A stretch of DNA of 55,301 nucleotides from Prevotella sp. (lineage in GTDB: Bacteria; Bacteroidota; Bacteroidia; Bacteroidales; Bacteroidaceae): contig JAKVJW010000017.1 in NCBI GenBank assembly GCA_022486815.1, positions 1 to 55,301 on the forward strand. Direction: 5' to 3'. A program made the translations under genes and the position numbers. The notes under the pieces are model-generated. The model saw only the letters and a program-made list of their open reading frames with translations, did not search any database and had not been told where the DNA came from. This document shows positions 18,193 to 26,147 of the stretch, one piece after another (position 1 is the stretch's first letter; the number at the start of each line of letters is the position of its first letter).

Positions 18193-19245
18193 ATGATGGA
18201 AACAGAGCAATTGAAAAGGAATACACTTTTTAATCCTGGTGGTGATACTGACCTGCGGTTAAGAAGAATGATTGGAGGGAACAGCACCAATCTGAATGAT
18301 TTCAATAATATCAAGTATGAATGGGTAAGTGACTGGTATAGGCAGGCAATGAATAACTTCTGGATTCCAGAGGAGATCAATTTATCTCAGGATGTGAAAG
18401 ATTATCCTAAGTTGGAAACCTGTGAACGTACGGCCTACAACAAGATATTGAGTTTCTTAGTATTTTTAGATTCACTTCAAAGCAATAATTTGCCCACAGT
18501 AAGTGAGTATATCACTGCCAATGAGGTAAACTTGTGCCTTCATATCCAGACTTTTCAAGAGTGTGTCCACAGTCAAAGCTATAGTTATATGCTGGATACA
18601 ATATGCAGCCCGGAGGAGCGCAATGATATTTTATACCAATGGAAAAATGATAACCATCTGTTGAGGAGAAATCAATTTATCGGAGATTGTTATAATGAAT
18701 TTCATGCACACCGTGATAAATTCAGGTTGATGAAGGCTCTGATGGCTAATTTTATCCTGGAAGGCATTTATTTCTATAGTGGTTTTATGTTCTTCTACAA
18801 CTTGAGTAGAAATGGTAAAATGTCTGGTTCTGCACAGGAGATCAGGTATATCAACCGGGATGAAAATACACACTTGTGGCTGTTCCGTAATATCATATTG
18901 GAATTGAAAAAGGAAGAACCTGATCTCTTTACAAATGATTTCGTAAAAGTTTATCAAGATATGATGCTTGAGGGAGTCAGGCAGGAAATAGAGTGGGGAC
19001 AATATGTGATAGGTGATGAAATCGCCGGATTGAATACACGGATGATCTTTGATTATATCCGGTATCTGGGCAATCTGCGCTGGCATAGTCTGGGCTTTGG
19101 TTATCTTTTTGAGGATAACCACAAGGAACCTGATAGTATGCTGTGGGTTTCACAATATTCCAATGCCAACATGGTAAAGACTGACTTTTTTGAAGCTAAA
19201 AGTACGGCTTATGCCAAAAGTACAGCTCTGTTGGATGATTTATAA
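18193..19245 (+). CDS. nrdB: Class Ia ribonucleoside-diphosphate reductase small subunit NrdB
   Basis: This 350-residue di-iron (or Fe/Mn) subunit generates the tyrosyl radical used by NrdA. The metal ligands and radical residue are in place: Asp93 (FLDSLQ), Glu123 and His126 with radical Tyr130 (ECVHSQSY), a later Glu in FILEGIYF, and Glu and His in RDENTHLW. The presence of Tyr130 indicates the classical tyrosyl-radical subtype rather than a Tyr-less subclass. The C-terminal tail (TALLDDL) is the acidic peptide that docks on NrdA. It follows nrdA by 24 bp. No NrdI or NrdH gene is adjacent. Confidence 0.97.
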   Translation: MMETEQLKRNTLFNPGGDTDLRLRRMIGGNSTNLNDFNNIKYEWVSDWYRQAMNNFWIPEEINLSQDVKDYPKLETCERTAYNKILSFLVFLDSLQSNNLPTVSEYITANEVNLCLHIQTFQECVHSQSYSYMLDTICSPEERNDILYQWKNDNHLLRRNQFIGDCYNEFHAHRDKFRLMKALMANFILEGIYFYSGFMFFYNLSRNGKMSGSAQEIRYINRDENTHLWLFRNIILELKKEEPDLFTNDFVKVYQDMMLEGVRQEIEWGQYVIGDEIAGLNTRMIFDYIRYLGNLRWHSLGFGYLFEDNHKEPDSMLWVSQYSNANMVKTDFFEAKSTAYAKSTALLDDL

Positions 19246-19303
19246 ATGGAATTTAACCGGGCTTTATTAATGGGTAGGCAGAAGATCTGATATATTCCTT
19301 GAT

Positions 19304-19338
19304 TTTGTGAGTTATACGATATTTAATTTGTATCTTTG
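19304..19338 (+). promoter_or_regulatory. Probable promoter of the erythrin-VIT gene
   Basis: TATCTTTG at 19331-19338 is a good -7 box. TTTG at 19304-19307 is 23 bp upstream, a little wider than the usual 19-21 bp. Confidence 0.5.
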
Positions 19339-19420
19339 TATTTAAAGATATTGAGACTCTTTCTCAATTTATCCGGTATAAAGAAGGTTCCTGAAATATA
19401 AGATTCAAAGAATATAATAG

Positions 19421-20290
19421 ATGATGGATTTACTAGAAAAAGACAGAGTCGATTTTCTTCGTTATCAGCGGGGAGAATTGACAGCTTCCTATGTTTATCA
19501 GAAGTTGGCATCTATTGAAAAAGATAAAGCAAACAAAGATGTCTTGATTCGTATTAAACATGAGGAGCAGAAACACTACAATATTTTACGGCGTTATACG
19601 AAGACTGACGTAAAGCCAGATATGAAGGTCGTAAACAAATTTTATTGGATTGCAAAGATCCTTGGTAATACATTTGCCATTAAGAAAATGGAATCATCAG
19701 AGATTGATTCTTTATCGGCGTATCAGGTATATACGGACTATCCGGATATTCATGATATAGCTGTAGATGAAAGTAAGCATGAAGATGAACTCATAGCAAT
19801 GATCAATGAAGAGAGGTTAAACTATATGGGTTCTGTGGTACTTGGCTTAAATGATGCACTAGTAGAATTTACTGGTGCACTTGCTGGGTATACGTTGGCT
19901 CTTAATAACAGTACGCTGATTGCTCTTACAGGTAGTATCACCGGTGTAGCGGCAGCATTATCAATGGCTTCTTCCGAATATTTATCTACAAAATCTGATG
20001 GAGGTGATAGCAAAAAACCATTTAATGCAGCTATTTATACAGGCTTTGCTTATCTTGTGACGGTGGTTGCCTTGATAGCACCGTTTATGATTCTCAAAAA
20101 CGTAATCGTTGCCCTCTTTATTATGCTGACAATGGCATTATTGATCATTGCGGCCTTTAATTATTATTATTCTGTGGCACGTGGCGAGAGTTTTCGTAAG
20201 CGTTTTACAGAGATGGCGATTCTCAGTTTCAGTGTAGCTGGTCTCAGTTTTATTATCGGGTATATTCTCAAACTGATAGTGGGGGTGTAG
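19421..20290 (+). CDS. Erythrin-VIT (MbfA-like) membrane iron/manganese transporter
   Basis: The 289-residue protein fuses two domains. Residues ~1-130 are a rubrerythrin/ferritin-like helical domain with di-iron ligands in KHEEQKHYN and DESKHEDE. Residues ~135-289 are a CCC1/VIT1-type membrane domain: GLNDALVEFTGALAGYT followed by GSITGVAAALSMASSEYLS, then three further hydrophobic helices. Family members such as MbfA export Fe2+ (or Mn2+) and protect from iron plus peroxide stress. It lies 175 bp after nrdB behind its own -7 box and is convergent with the LuxR regulator, with only 9 bp between stops. An iron exporter next to a di-iron enzyme and a hemerythrin-like regulator supports an iron/redox theme. 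Confidence 0.9.
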   Translation: MMDLLEKDRVDFLRYQRGELTASYVYQKLASIEKDKANKDVLIRIKHEEQKHYNILRRYTKTDVKPDMKVVNKFYWIAKILGNTFAIKKMESSEIDSLSAYQVYTDYPDIHDIAVDESKHEDELIAMINEERLNYMGSVVLGLNDALVEFTGALAGYTLALNNSTLIALTGSITGVAAALSMASSEYLSTKSDGGDSKKPFNAAIYTGFAYLVTVVALIAPFMILKNVIVALFIMLTMALLIIAAFNYYYSVARGESFRKRFTEMAILSFSVAGLSFIIGYILKLIVGV

Positions 20291-20299
20291 GATAATACT

Positions 20300-20929
20300 T
20301 TAGATTTTATTGATATCTATGTATCCATGCATTACGGCATATATAGTTAATGCAGCGGCGCTTTTCTTACCCAGTTTTTCCTGAATATTTTTTCGGTGTG
20401 TAATTACAGTGGTCAAACTGATATTCAATTTGTCTGCGATTTCTTTGTTCAAGTAGCCTTGTGCAATAAGAGAAAGAACTTCAATTTCCCGGTCAGTCAG
20501 GATCTTGGAGTCTGTTGTTTGCTGCATAGGTGGAAGATTCTTGCCGTGGGGGTGACCAAACTGCTCAAGACGTAATAGAGATTTGACCAGTTGCTCTTCT
20601 GAAACGTTAACGCAGAGATAATGAAAATCATTCATCCATGTGTTCGGATCAGTAGAATTTGTAAGTATAATGGTCTTGTGTTGTCTTTTTAGGAAAAAAA
20701 GGCGATGAGCTAAGACAATATTGTTAGCTACGAAATAATGAAAGAAAATATCGGGGTGATGATCTTTCAGTTCTTCGAAAGAACAGAAGGTCTCTATATC
20801 CATACCCGGTATAACGTCATGTAACATCTGTTTCAGGCCTATTTCTGCCAGCGTGTTAGGATCAATAATGGCAAGTTTTGGCCGTCCTCTCATCATGGAC
20901 ATGAGAATAGAGTTTTTCTTATCTTCCAT
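20300..20929 (-). CDS. LuxR/NarL-type regulator with degenerate receiver-like domain
   Basis: The 209-residue protein ends in a LuxR HTH (residues ~142-209: ILTDREIEVLSLIAQG, NKEIADKLNIS, TVITHRKNI). Its HTH aligns nearly position by position with the one at 11483-12439, including the TVITHR and LTIYA stretches. The N-terminal ~125 residues look like a shortened receiver domain (PKLAIIDPNTLAEIGL opening), but I see no normal acidic pocket plus phospho-acceptor Asp, so phosphorylation is doubtful. It may act together with, or compete with, the hemerythrin-type regulator for similar sites. It is convergent with the erythrin-VIT gene. No promoter motif is obvious within 160 bp upstream. Confidence 0.85.
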   Translation of the reverse strand: MEDKKNSILMSMMRGRPKLAIIDPNTLAEIGLKQMLHDVIPGMDIETFCSFEELKDHHPDIFFHYFVANNIVLAHRLFFLKRQHKTIILTNSTDPNTWMNDFHYLCVNVSEEQLVKSLLRLEQFGHPHGKNLPPMQQTTDSKILTDREIEVLSLIAQGYLNKEIADKLNISLTTVITHRKNIQEKLGKKSAAALTIYAVMHGYIDINKI

Positions 20930-21091
20930 TTCTTTTCAATTTATGCATCATGATCTTTTTTATTTTTCTTATGCTAATGGATACTTGATCGTTTTTTCCG
21001 ATAAGATATAGAAAGAACATTCCGGAAATCAGACAGGATTTTTATTTCTTTCTGAAGGAAGAAGTAGTCGGAATCCTTGGTTTCCTGTAGA

Positions 21092-22414
21092 TTAGAGGAA
21101 GGGTGAGAGCATCTTGGCAAAAGCACCGCTAAAGCGTTGCCATGGTGTGCGCCATTCTTTCCATTTCTCCTCTGTGAGAAGGAAACTCTGCTTCTTTTCT
21201 CTGTCGAAAAGGTCGCAGAGTTGCTGAGTCGTGTATTTGTCCAGAATGACAGCATTATCCTCATAATCCCAGCGAAGGCTTCGGGAGTCCAGGTTAGCTG
21301 AGCCAACAGTGCAGATACGGCCGTCTATCATAATTATCTTTGTATGATGAAAACCAGCTGTGTACATCCAAATCTTGCAGCCATGTTCCATCAACAGGTG
21401 TGCATTATAGAATCCACAATCCGGTGTCAAAGGGACATCGCATTTTGTGGAAAGCATGATTTCTACCTTTACACCTCTTGTTACTGCACCTTCCAGAGCT
21501 TTGACTAGTTTATGACTCAATGTGAAGTAGGGGTTGATGATCTTGATGCTGTCATGAGCATCATTGATAGCATTGAGATAAAACACGCGGATAATATCAT
21601 TACTGGTATGCGGTTCGCGATTGATGATACCCACCATTTTATGATAGCTTGTAGGAGTCGTGTCTGGTTTGAGGTCTGTGAAATACTCAGCAGGCATTCC
21701 CCCTCTATAGTATTTCCAGCCATGGACATTCTGATGACTCACTTTATTCCACATCCTTAGAAAAATGGATTGTAAGGTGTTTACGGCATCACCGTCAATG
21801 CGGCAGTGCATATCATGCCAGGATCCGATTTTTAGTTTACCTTTAATATAGTAGTCAGCTACATTCATTCCTCCTGTATAGGCTATTTTTCCATCAATAA
21901 CGACGATTTTTCTGTGATCACGATTGAAGATGGCATTTACCCACGGGAAACGGACAGGTTTATATTCATAAATTTCGATTCCCAATTTACGGATAATATC
22001 AATATGTTTCTTCTTGAGTGGCTTGTTGTTGGAACAGTTGCCGAATCCATCGAAAAGAAGCCTGACTTCTACGCCTTGTTTTACTTTTTCTGCCAGAAGT
22101 CCAATCAATACACGAGTGATAGAGTCGTTTCGGAAATTGAAGTATTCCATGTGTATACTGCTTTTGGCATCCCGGATAGCTTTGAACAAGTCATCGAATT
22201 TTTCCTGTCCGGTTTCCAGAAGGACTACGGAATTGTTATGTGTAAATTTGATTCCATGTAAGCGTAATGTATTTGCTAGTAGCGAGTCTGCAGTTTCTGT
22301 TTGATAAAGAGAATCACTATTATACTTGCCTAAATACTCTTCTGATTCAGCATTGGCAGTTATGCATAATATAGAAAAAAGAAAGAGAAGAAAAGTTTTT
22401 AAATATTTCATCAT
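21092..22414 (-). CDS. Phospholipase D-family enzyme, cardiolipin synthase-like, with signal peptide
   Basis: This 440-residue protein has the two HxKxxxxD motifs of the PLD superfamily: HRKIVVID near residue 166 followed by GGMN, and HTKIIMID near residue 355 followed by GSANLDSRS. That pattern is typical of bacterial cardiolipin synthases, which join two phosphatidylglycerols. The N-terminus is a cleavable-looking signal peptide (MMKYLKTFLLFLFS ... TANA) rather than the two membrane helices of ClsA, so the catalytic domain is probably periplasmic or outer-membrane-facing. It lies 63 bp after kdsD on the same strand and is probably in the kdsA-kdsD transcript, in keeping with envelope lipid synthesis. 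The 160 bp downstream hold no feature I recognise. Confidence 0.85.
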   Translation of the reverse strand: MMKYLKTFLLFLFSILCITANAESEEYLGKYNSDSLYQTETADSLLANTLRLHGIKFTHNNSVVLLETGQEKFDDLFKAIRDAKSSIHMEYFNFRNDSITRVLIGLLAEKVKQGVEVRLLFDGFGNCSNNKPLKKKHIDIIRKLGIEIYEYKPVRFPWVNAIFNRDHRKIVVIDGKIAYTGGMNVADYYIKGKLKIGSWHDMHCRIDGDAVNTLQSIFLRMWNKVSHQNVHGWKYYRGGMPAEYFTDLKPDTTPTSYHKMVGIINREPHTSNDIIRVFYLNAINDAHDSIKIINPYFTLSHKLVKALEGAVTRGVKVEIMLSTKCDVPLTPDCGFYNAHLLMEHGCKIWMYTAGFHHTKIIMIDGRICTVGSANLDSRSLRWDYEDNAVILDKYTTQQLCDLFDREKKQSFLLTEEKWKEWRTPWQRFSGAFAKMLSPFL

Positions 22415-22477
22415 TGGATGATTCGTATTTTAATATGGGTCATCTGTAAATACTTTTGTTATTCCTTAGGAACTTTT

Positions 22478-23458
22478 TTAAATCATACAGGCATAGTGGT
22501 CAACGACTCCTAAGAGATGCTTGTCTTTGTCAATTACTAATACCGTGTGAATCTTATTATGGTTCATAATCCCCTGAATTTCAACGACCTTGGTATTTGG
22601 TGAAACCATCTTCGGTTCCCGTGTCATAATATCACTTACTGTATGGTCAAAAAATTTAGCCTGCCAGCGTTCCATCGCGCGGCGTATATCACCATCTGTA
22701 ATCAGTCCGATGACCTCCCCTTTTTCATTGACGGATACTCCCAGTCCGAGTTTACCCTTGCTGACGTGAATGATGGCCTCACCTAAGTGCATCTCTTGTG
22801 GAATAATGGGCATATCAGTTGTTCTCATCACATCTTCAGCTGTCGTCAGGAGTCGTTTCCCTAGTTCTCCGCCTGGATGAAATTGTGCGAAATCATGCGG
22901 CTTAAAGTCCCGGACCTCCATGAGTGCAACAGCCAAGGCATCACCCATGGCCAATGCTGCTGTAGTACTGCTTGTAGGAACGAGATTCAGCGGACAGGCT
23001 TCCTTTTTTACGCTGACCAGAATATGAATGGTGGAATATTTGGCTAACAGAGAATTGGCATTTCCGCTCATGGCGATAATGGGGATATTCATGTGCAGGA
23101 CCATTGGAATAAAACGTAATAATTCATCGGTCTGACCGCTGTTTGACAAAGCCATGACAATGTCGCCTTCAGTCATTACACCGAGATCTCCATGATACAT
23201 ATCCAGTGGATTGATGAAGAAAGCTGGTGTTCCGGTTGAAGCGAGGGTAGCTGCAATTTTTGCACCTATATTGCCACTTTTACCTACACCTGTGACTATG
23301 ATTTTGCCTTTGCAGTGGTACATCATGTCTACGGCTTTATCAAAATTATCGTCCATGTGTGGAATCAGATTCAGAAGAGCCTGTGCTTCATCCCGAAGGC
23401 ATTGTTCACCGACGTGGCGGACATTTTGTATTTTTTCTTTTATGGTTGTTATAGTCAT
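22478..23458 (-). CDS. kdsD: Arabinose-5-phosphate isomerase KdsD
   Basis: This 326-residue cytoplasmic enzyme converts ribulose-5-phosphate to arabinose-5-phosphate, the precursor of Kdo in lipopolysaccharide. An SIS sugar-isomerase domain (about 40-175) has VTGVGKSGNIGAK, STGTPAFF and the ALSNSGQTDEL motif. Two CBS domains fill the C-terminal third (from about 205), with GLITDGDIRRAM and VLVIDKDKHLLGVVD. Length and domain order match KdsD/KpsF. It follows kdsA by 66 bp and precedes the PLD-family gene, forming a compact envelope operon. Confidence 0.95.
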   Translation of the reverse strand: MTITTIKEKIQNVRHVGEQCLRDEAQALLNLIPHMDDNFDKAVDMMYHCKGKIIVTGVGKSGNIGAKIAATLASTGTPAFFINPLDMYHGDLGVMTEGDIVMALSNSGQTDELLRFIPMVLHMNIPIIAMSGNANSLLAKYSTIHILVSVKKEACPLNLVPTSSTTAALAMGDALAVALMEVRDFKPHDFAQFHPGGELGKRLLTTAEDVMRTTDMPIIPQEMHLGEAIIHVSKGKLGLGVSVNEKGEVIGLITDGDIRRAMERWQAKFFDHTVSDIMTREPKMVSPNTKVVEIQGIMNHNKIHTVLVIDKDKHLLGVVDHYACMI

Positions 23459-23524
23459 GATTTTCTAATCTTATCTGAGAGGAGTTGAATAGATGATTGA
23501 AATGAATGATTTGAATGTCGGGTC

Positions 23525-24280
23525 TCAGGAAAGGATTTGTCTGATGATTTCTTCCAGTTTGTCAAGTTCCAACATATTGGCAGCATCACTAAGACCCCTG
23601 TCAGGATCCGGGTGAACCTCAAAGAAGTAACCTGTAGAACCAAAAGCTTTTGCTGCCAGAGCCATACAAGGGACAAATTTTCTGTCTCCGATCGTTTTGC
23701 CCTCTCCAGCACTAGGACGCTGTACGCTATGTGTACAGTCCATGATGACAGTAGGTACGATTTCTTTCATGTCAGAGATATTGCGAAAATCTACTACCAG
23801 ATTGTTGTATCCGAAACTATTGCCTCTTTCTGTCAGCCAAACTTCTCCAGCACCACTATCCTGAGCTTTTTCTACGGCGTAATGCATATCACGACCACTC
23901 AGGAACTGGGCCTTTTTGATGTTCACGATTTTTCCTGTATGCGCTGCTGCTGCCAGAAGATCGGTTTGCCGGCATAAGAAGGCAGGTATTTGGATTACAT
24001 CACATACCTCGCCTACAGGAGCAGCTTGATAGCTTTCATGAATATCTGTAGTTATCCGAAGTCCGTACTTTTCTTTAATGTCAGAAAGCATCTGAAGTCC
24101 ACGATCTAAGCCGGGACCTCGAAAAGAATGAATGGAAGTACGGTTAGCTTTGTCAAAAGAGGCCTTGAAGATGATATCTGTACCCAATTGACGATTTATT
24201 CTCACGAGTTCCGTTGCTACGGTTTCCAGAAGTTCCATAGATTCGATAACGCAGGGACCGGCGATGAATACTGTTTTCAT
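23525..24280 (-). CDS. kdsA: 3-deoxy-8-phosphooctulonate (Kdo-8-P) synthase KdsA
   Basis: KdsA condenses arabinose-5-phosphate and phosphoenolpyruvate to Kdo-8-phosphate. It has the AGPCVIES opening, the FKASFDKANRTS catalytic stretch, RGPGLDRGL, TDIHE, the QIPAFLCRQTDLL segment and DCTHSVQRP. I start at the ATG whose first base is 24280 (251 aa). The frame extends 17 codons further to 24331, but a perfect promoter (TTTG-N20-TAACTTTG) lies inside that extension, so transcripts would start too late to include it. The last metal ligand region (EVHPDPDRGLSDAAN) is complete. KdsD, which supplies its substrate, is encoded 66 bp downstream. Confidence 0.95.
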   Translation of the reverse strand: MKTVFIAGPCVIESMELLETVATELVRINRQLGTDIIFKASFDKANRTSIHSFRGPGLDRGLQMLSDIKEKYGLRITTDIHESYQAAPVGEVCDVIQIPAFLCRQTDLLAAAAHTGKIVNIKKAQFLSGRDMHYAVEKAQDSGAGEVWLTERGNSFGYNNLVVDFRNISDMKEIVPTVIMDCTHSVQRPSAGEGKTIGDRKFVPCMALAAKAFGSTGYFFEVHPDPDRGLSDAANMLELDKLEEIIRQILS

Positions 24281-24299
24281 ATCTTTTTCCGTAAGTTTT

Positions 24300-24332
24300 G
24301 CAAAGTTAATTAAATCTAACTGAAGAGCCAAA
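24300..24332 (-). promoter_or_regulatory. Promoter of the kdsA-kdsD-PLD operon
   Basis: On the minus strand TTTG (24332-24329) is followed after exactly 20 bp by TAACTTTG(C) (24308-24300). The transcript would begin just ahead of the ATG at 24280. This decides the kdsA start. Confidence 0.85.
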
Positions 24333-24547
24333 TCTTTAACTTTCGTTTGTATATTTATTTATGGTTTTTCCTTCTTGGTGTGAAATCTTACTATTGGACT
24401 TCCTATATCTAAGCAGGTGTATTCCTTGAACGATGTCTTGATATTTATTTGATGTAAGTTTGACGAAATATAATGGTCTGAAAATTGGTGGATACACAGT
24501 TTGCTCTTTTTTGAATTCGTCTAACTGATTTTATTTAAGTGGTGTGA

Positions 24548-24562
24548 TACCAAATGTGGTAA
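24548..24562. repeat. Variant of the TTACCACA/TGGTA palindrome, inverted
   Basis: TACCAAATGTGGTAA is the reverse complement of TTACCACATTTGGTA, one base shorter than the copy at 1314-1332. It lies in the long gap between kdsA and the ncRNA. The surrounding 24333-24716 holds no gene that I can support. Confidence 0.5.
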
Positions 24563-24716
24563 GGACATCAAAGATGATATTTTTTCTATTCAATAGCAAA
24601 AATAATAAAAAATTGGCAGGTTTAGTCGGGTTTTAATGTTTTTCTTAAGTTTTGTATGGAAATGAGGCTTATGGGCAGAACAAAGGTTAACTAATCTTAT
24701 AATGGTAGACGTTCTC

Positions 24717-24730
24717 TTGATGTAAATCAA
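24717..24730. promoter_or_regulatory. FNR/CRP-family-like operator TTGATGTAAATCAA
   Basis: This 14-bp dyad fits the E. coli FNR consensus TTGAT-N4-ATCAA at all ten fixed positions. It is centred ~43 bp upstream of the -33 TTTG of the ncRNA promoter and ~80 bp from the predicted start, where an activator could act. Binding by an FNR/CRP-family protein here is inference. Confidence 0.5.
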
Positions 24731-24766
24731 AATCATCATTTATTTATGCAAAAAATACTGAAAACA

Positions 24767-24798
24767 TTTGGTGTGTTCGTACACAATGATTACCTTTG
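24767..24798 (+). promoter_or_regulatory. Promoter of a putative ncRNA (TTTG-N20-TACCTTTG)
   Basis: A TTTG -33 box (24767-24770) and TACCTTTGC (24791-24799) are exactly 20 bp apart. No protein-coding gene starts within 370 bp downstream on this strand. Confidence 0.85.
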
Positions 24799-24804
24799 CA
24801 TTGT

Positions 24805-25074
24805 CAATAGGAAAATAGAAGGTTTAAAGATTGTTTGGTATTAGTTGAGGTAAAAAAGAAAGATTCAGGATTAGAATCAGGTATTAGGTTAAGGTAAAGA
24901 ATTAAGATTGTTTTTTAGGTGTTAGTGATAAGGTAAAATTAGGATTGATTAGGGATAATGAGATTGTAGTTAGTTCAGGATTATCAAAAATGAGTTTATG
25001 TTGAAAAAGGTGAACGCCGGGAGGCGGAAACCTTAGATGTCGGAGGGGAGTGATTCTTGTCCGATTTTTTTTTT
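24805..25074 (+). ncRNA. Putative independently transcribed structured RNA, ~270 nt
   Basis: A textbook promoter leads into ~200 nt of purine-rich, very C-poor sequence with no useful reading frame, ending in two hairpins. The first (25007-25034) has a 5-bp stem AAGGT/ACCTT, a symmetric GAA/GAA internal loop, a 4-bp stem CGCC/GGCG and a GGGA (GNRA-type) tetraloop. The second (25040-25064) is a terminator stem followed by ten T. An AAGGTTT near the 5' end (about 24822-24828) could alternatively pair with AAACCTT at the base of hairpin 1. I see no signatures of RNase P RNA, tmRNA or SRP RNA. It might be a 6S-like or a Bacteroidales-specific RNA; I cannot tell which. The aldose-epimerase-like gene downstream has its own -7 box. 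Confidence 0.7.
25040..25074 (+). terminator. Intrinsic terminator of the ncRNA
   Basis: TCGGA (25040-25044) pairs with TCCGA (25060-25064), with additional inner pairs, and is followed directly by ten T residues (25065-25074). Confidence 0.85.
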
Positions 25075-25146
25075 GTTGTAAGATCAATATATACTGAAGT
25101 TGTAGTTTTATTCTTATAGATGTTTTCTCATTTAAAATAAAAGTGC

Positions 25147-25154
25147 TATATTTG
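25147..25154 (+). promoter_or_regulatory. -7 box for the mutarotase-like gene
   Basis: TATATTTG lies 24 bp ahead of the ATG. TTTT at 25123-25126 stands at the -33 distance as a weak match. Confidence 0.5.
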
Positions 25155-25178
25155 TGGAGCAGTCTTAAATGATGAAAT

Positions 25179-26048
25179 ATGGAACAAATCAAAAACGACA
25201 AACTCACAGTGTGCATGTCTTCTTTTGGAGCCGAACTTCAGAATATCAGGGATGTAAATGGGCAGGAATATTTATGGGATGGAGACAAGGATTATTGGAA
25301 TCGCCATTCTCCAATTCTTTTTCCTATTGTATGTGGACTCTGGAAAGACACCTATCGCCTGGATGATAAGATTTATCATTTGACGCGTCACGGTTTTGCC
25401 CGTGATAGTAAGTTTACAGTAATCAGAAAAAGCGATAGCTCTATTACTTATGGACTTCATGAGAATGAGGAAACATTGAAAGCATATCCTTTCCACTTTA
25501 ATTTGGCCGTTACTTACCGTCTTGATGGCAATCATATTCATGTGATTTGGCATGTAGAGAATACGGATATTCAGACCATTTATTTTCAGATAGGCGGTCA
25601 TCCGGCATTTCGAGTGCCAGGAGCGAAAAAAGGTGAACCACTGAAAGGAACATTGAAAGTGGATAAGACACGGCTTGAACGTCTGTTCGGAAATATTGGT
25701 GGTTGTATTACAAAAAGTCGTCATCCAATGAAGACGGATCATGGACTTATGCACTTTACTGAAGATGATTTTGTCGATGATGCCTTGATTTTTGATCATA
25801 GTCAACTGCAACATATTGAACTTTTGGATGAATCAGGCAAAGCTGTTATTACTCTTGACACAAAGGCGCCTGCTTTGGGCATCTGGAGTCCTGCAGGAAA
25901 GCATGCTTCTTTCATCTGCATTGAACCCTGGTATGGTATTCATGATGAAGTAAGTTACGAAGGTGACTTTCGTAAGAAGGATCTGATGAACCAACTTCTG
26001 CCAGGATCAAGTTTTATGAGCGAATATATCATTACGGTAGGATCGTAA
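25179..26048 (+). CDS. Aldose 1-epimerase (mutarotase)-family protein
   Basis: This 289-residue cytoplasmic protein has the galactose-mutarotase-like beta-sandwich. LTRHGFARDSKF (catalytic-type Arg and His), GGHPAFRVP (second His) and a late acidic residue in CIEPWYGIHD match the family positions. It is shorter than classical GalM and closer to the LacX/YihR-like branch, whose substrates vary. The EYLWDGDKDYWNRHSPILFP opening is typical of that group. It stands alone between the ncRNA and a convergent TonB-receptor gene, so its sugar cannot be read from neighbours. Confidence 0.88.
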   Translation: MEQIKNDKLTVCMSSFGAELQNIRDVNGQEYLWDGDKDYWNRHSPILFPIVCGLWKDTYRLDDKIYHLTRHGFARDSKFTVIRKSDSSITYGLHENEETLKAYPFHFNLAVTYRLDGNHIHVIWHVENTDIQTIYFQIGGHPAFRVPGAKKGEPLKGTLKVDKTRLERLFGNIGGCITKSRHPMKTDHGLMHFTEDDFVDDALIFDHSQLQHIELLDESGKAVITLDTKAPALGIWSPAGKHASFICIEPWYGIHDEVSYEGDFRKKDLMNQLLPGSSFMSEYIITVGS

Positions 26049-26147
26049 GATCCTGCCGCTAAGATTTCTTTTCCAAAAAGAGTGATTATATATAGTTTGT
26101 TCCAATAGCAGACTATATGATCTCTTCTTATAGACTTTTCTTGTGTT

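Noticed and set aside
18631..19122. 163-codon minus-strand frame
   Set aside because: Shadow of nrdB.
24281..24331. 17-codon N-terminal extension of kdsA
   Set aside because: A perfect promoter lies within it.
24902..25216. 104-codon minus-strand frame in the ncRNA region
   Set aside because: Biased composition mirroring the C-poor RNA, no promoter, and it runs into the aldose-epimerase-like gene.
25272..25814. 180-codon minus-strand frame
   Set aside because: Antisense to the well-supported mutarotase-family gene, with no protein-like motifs.
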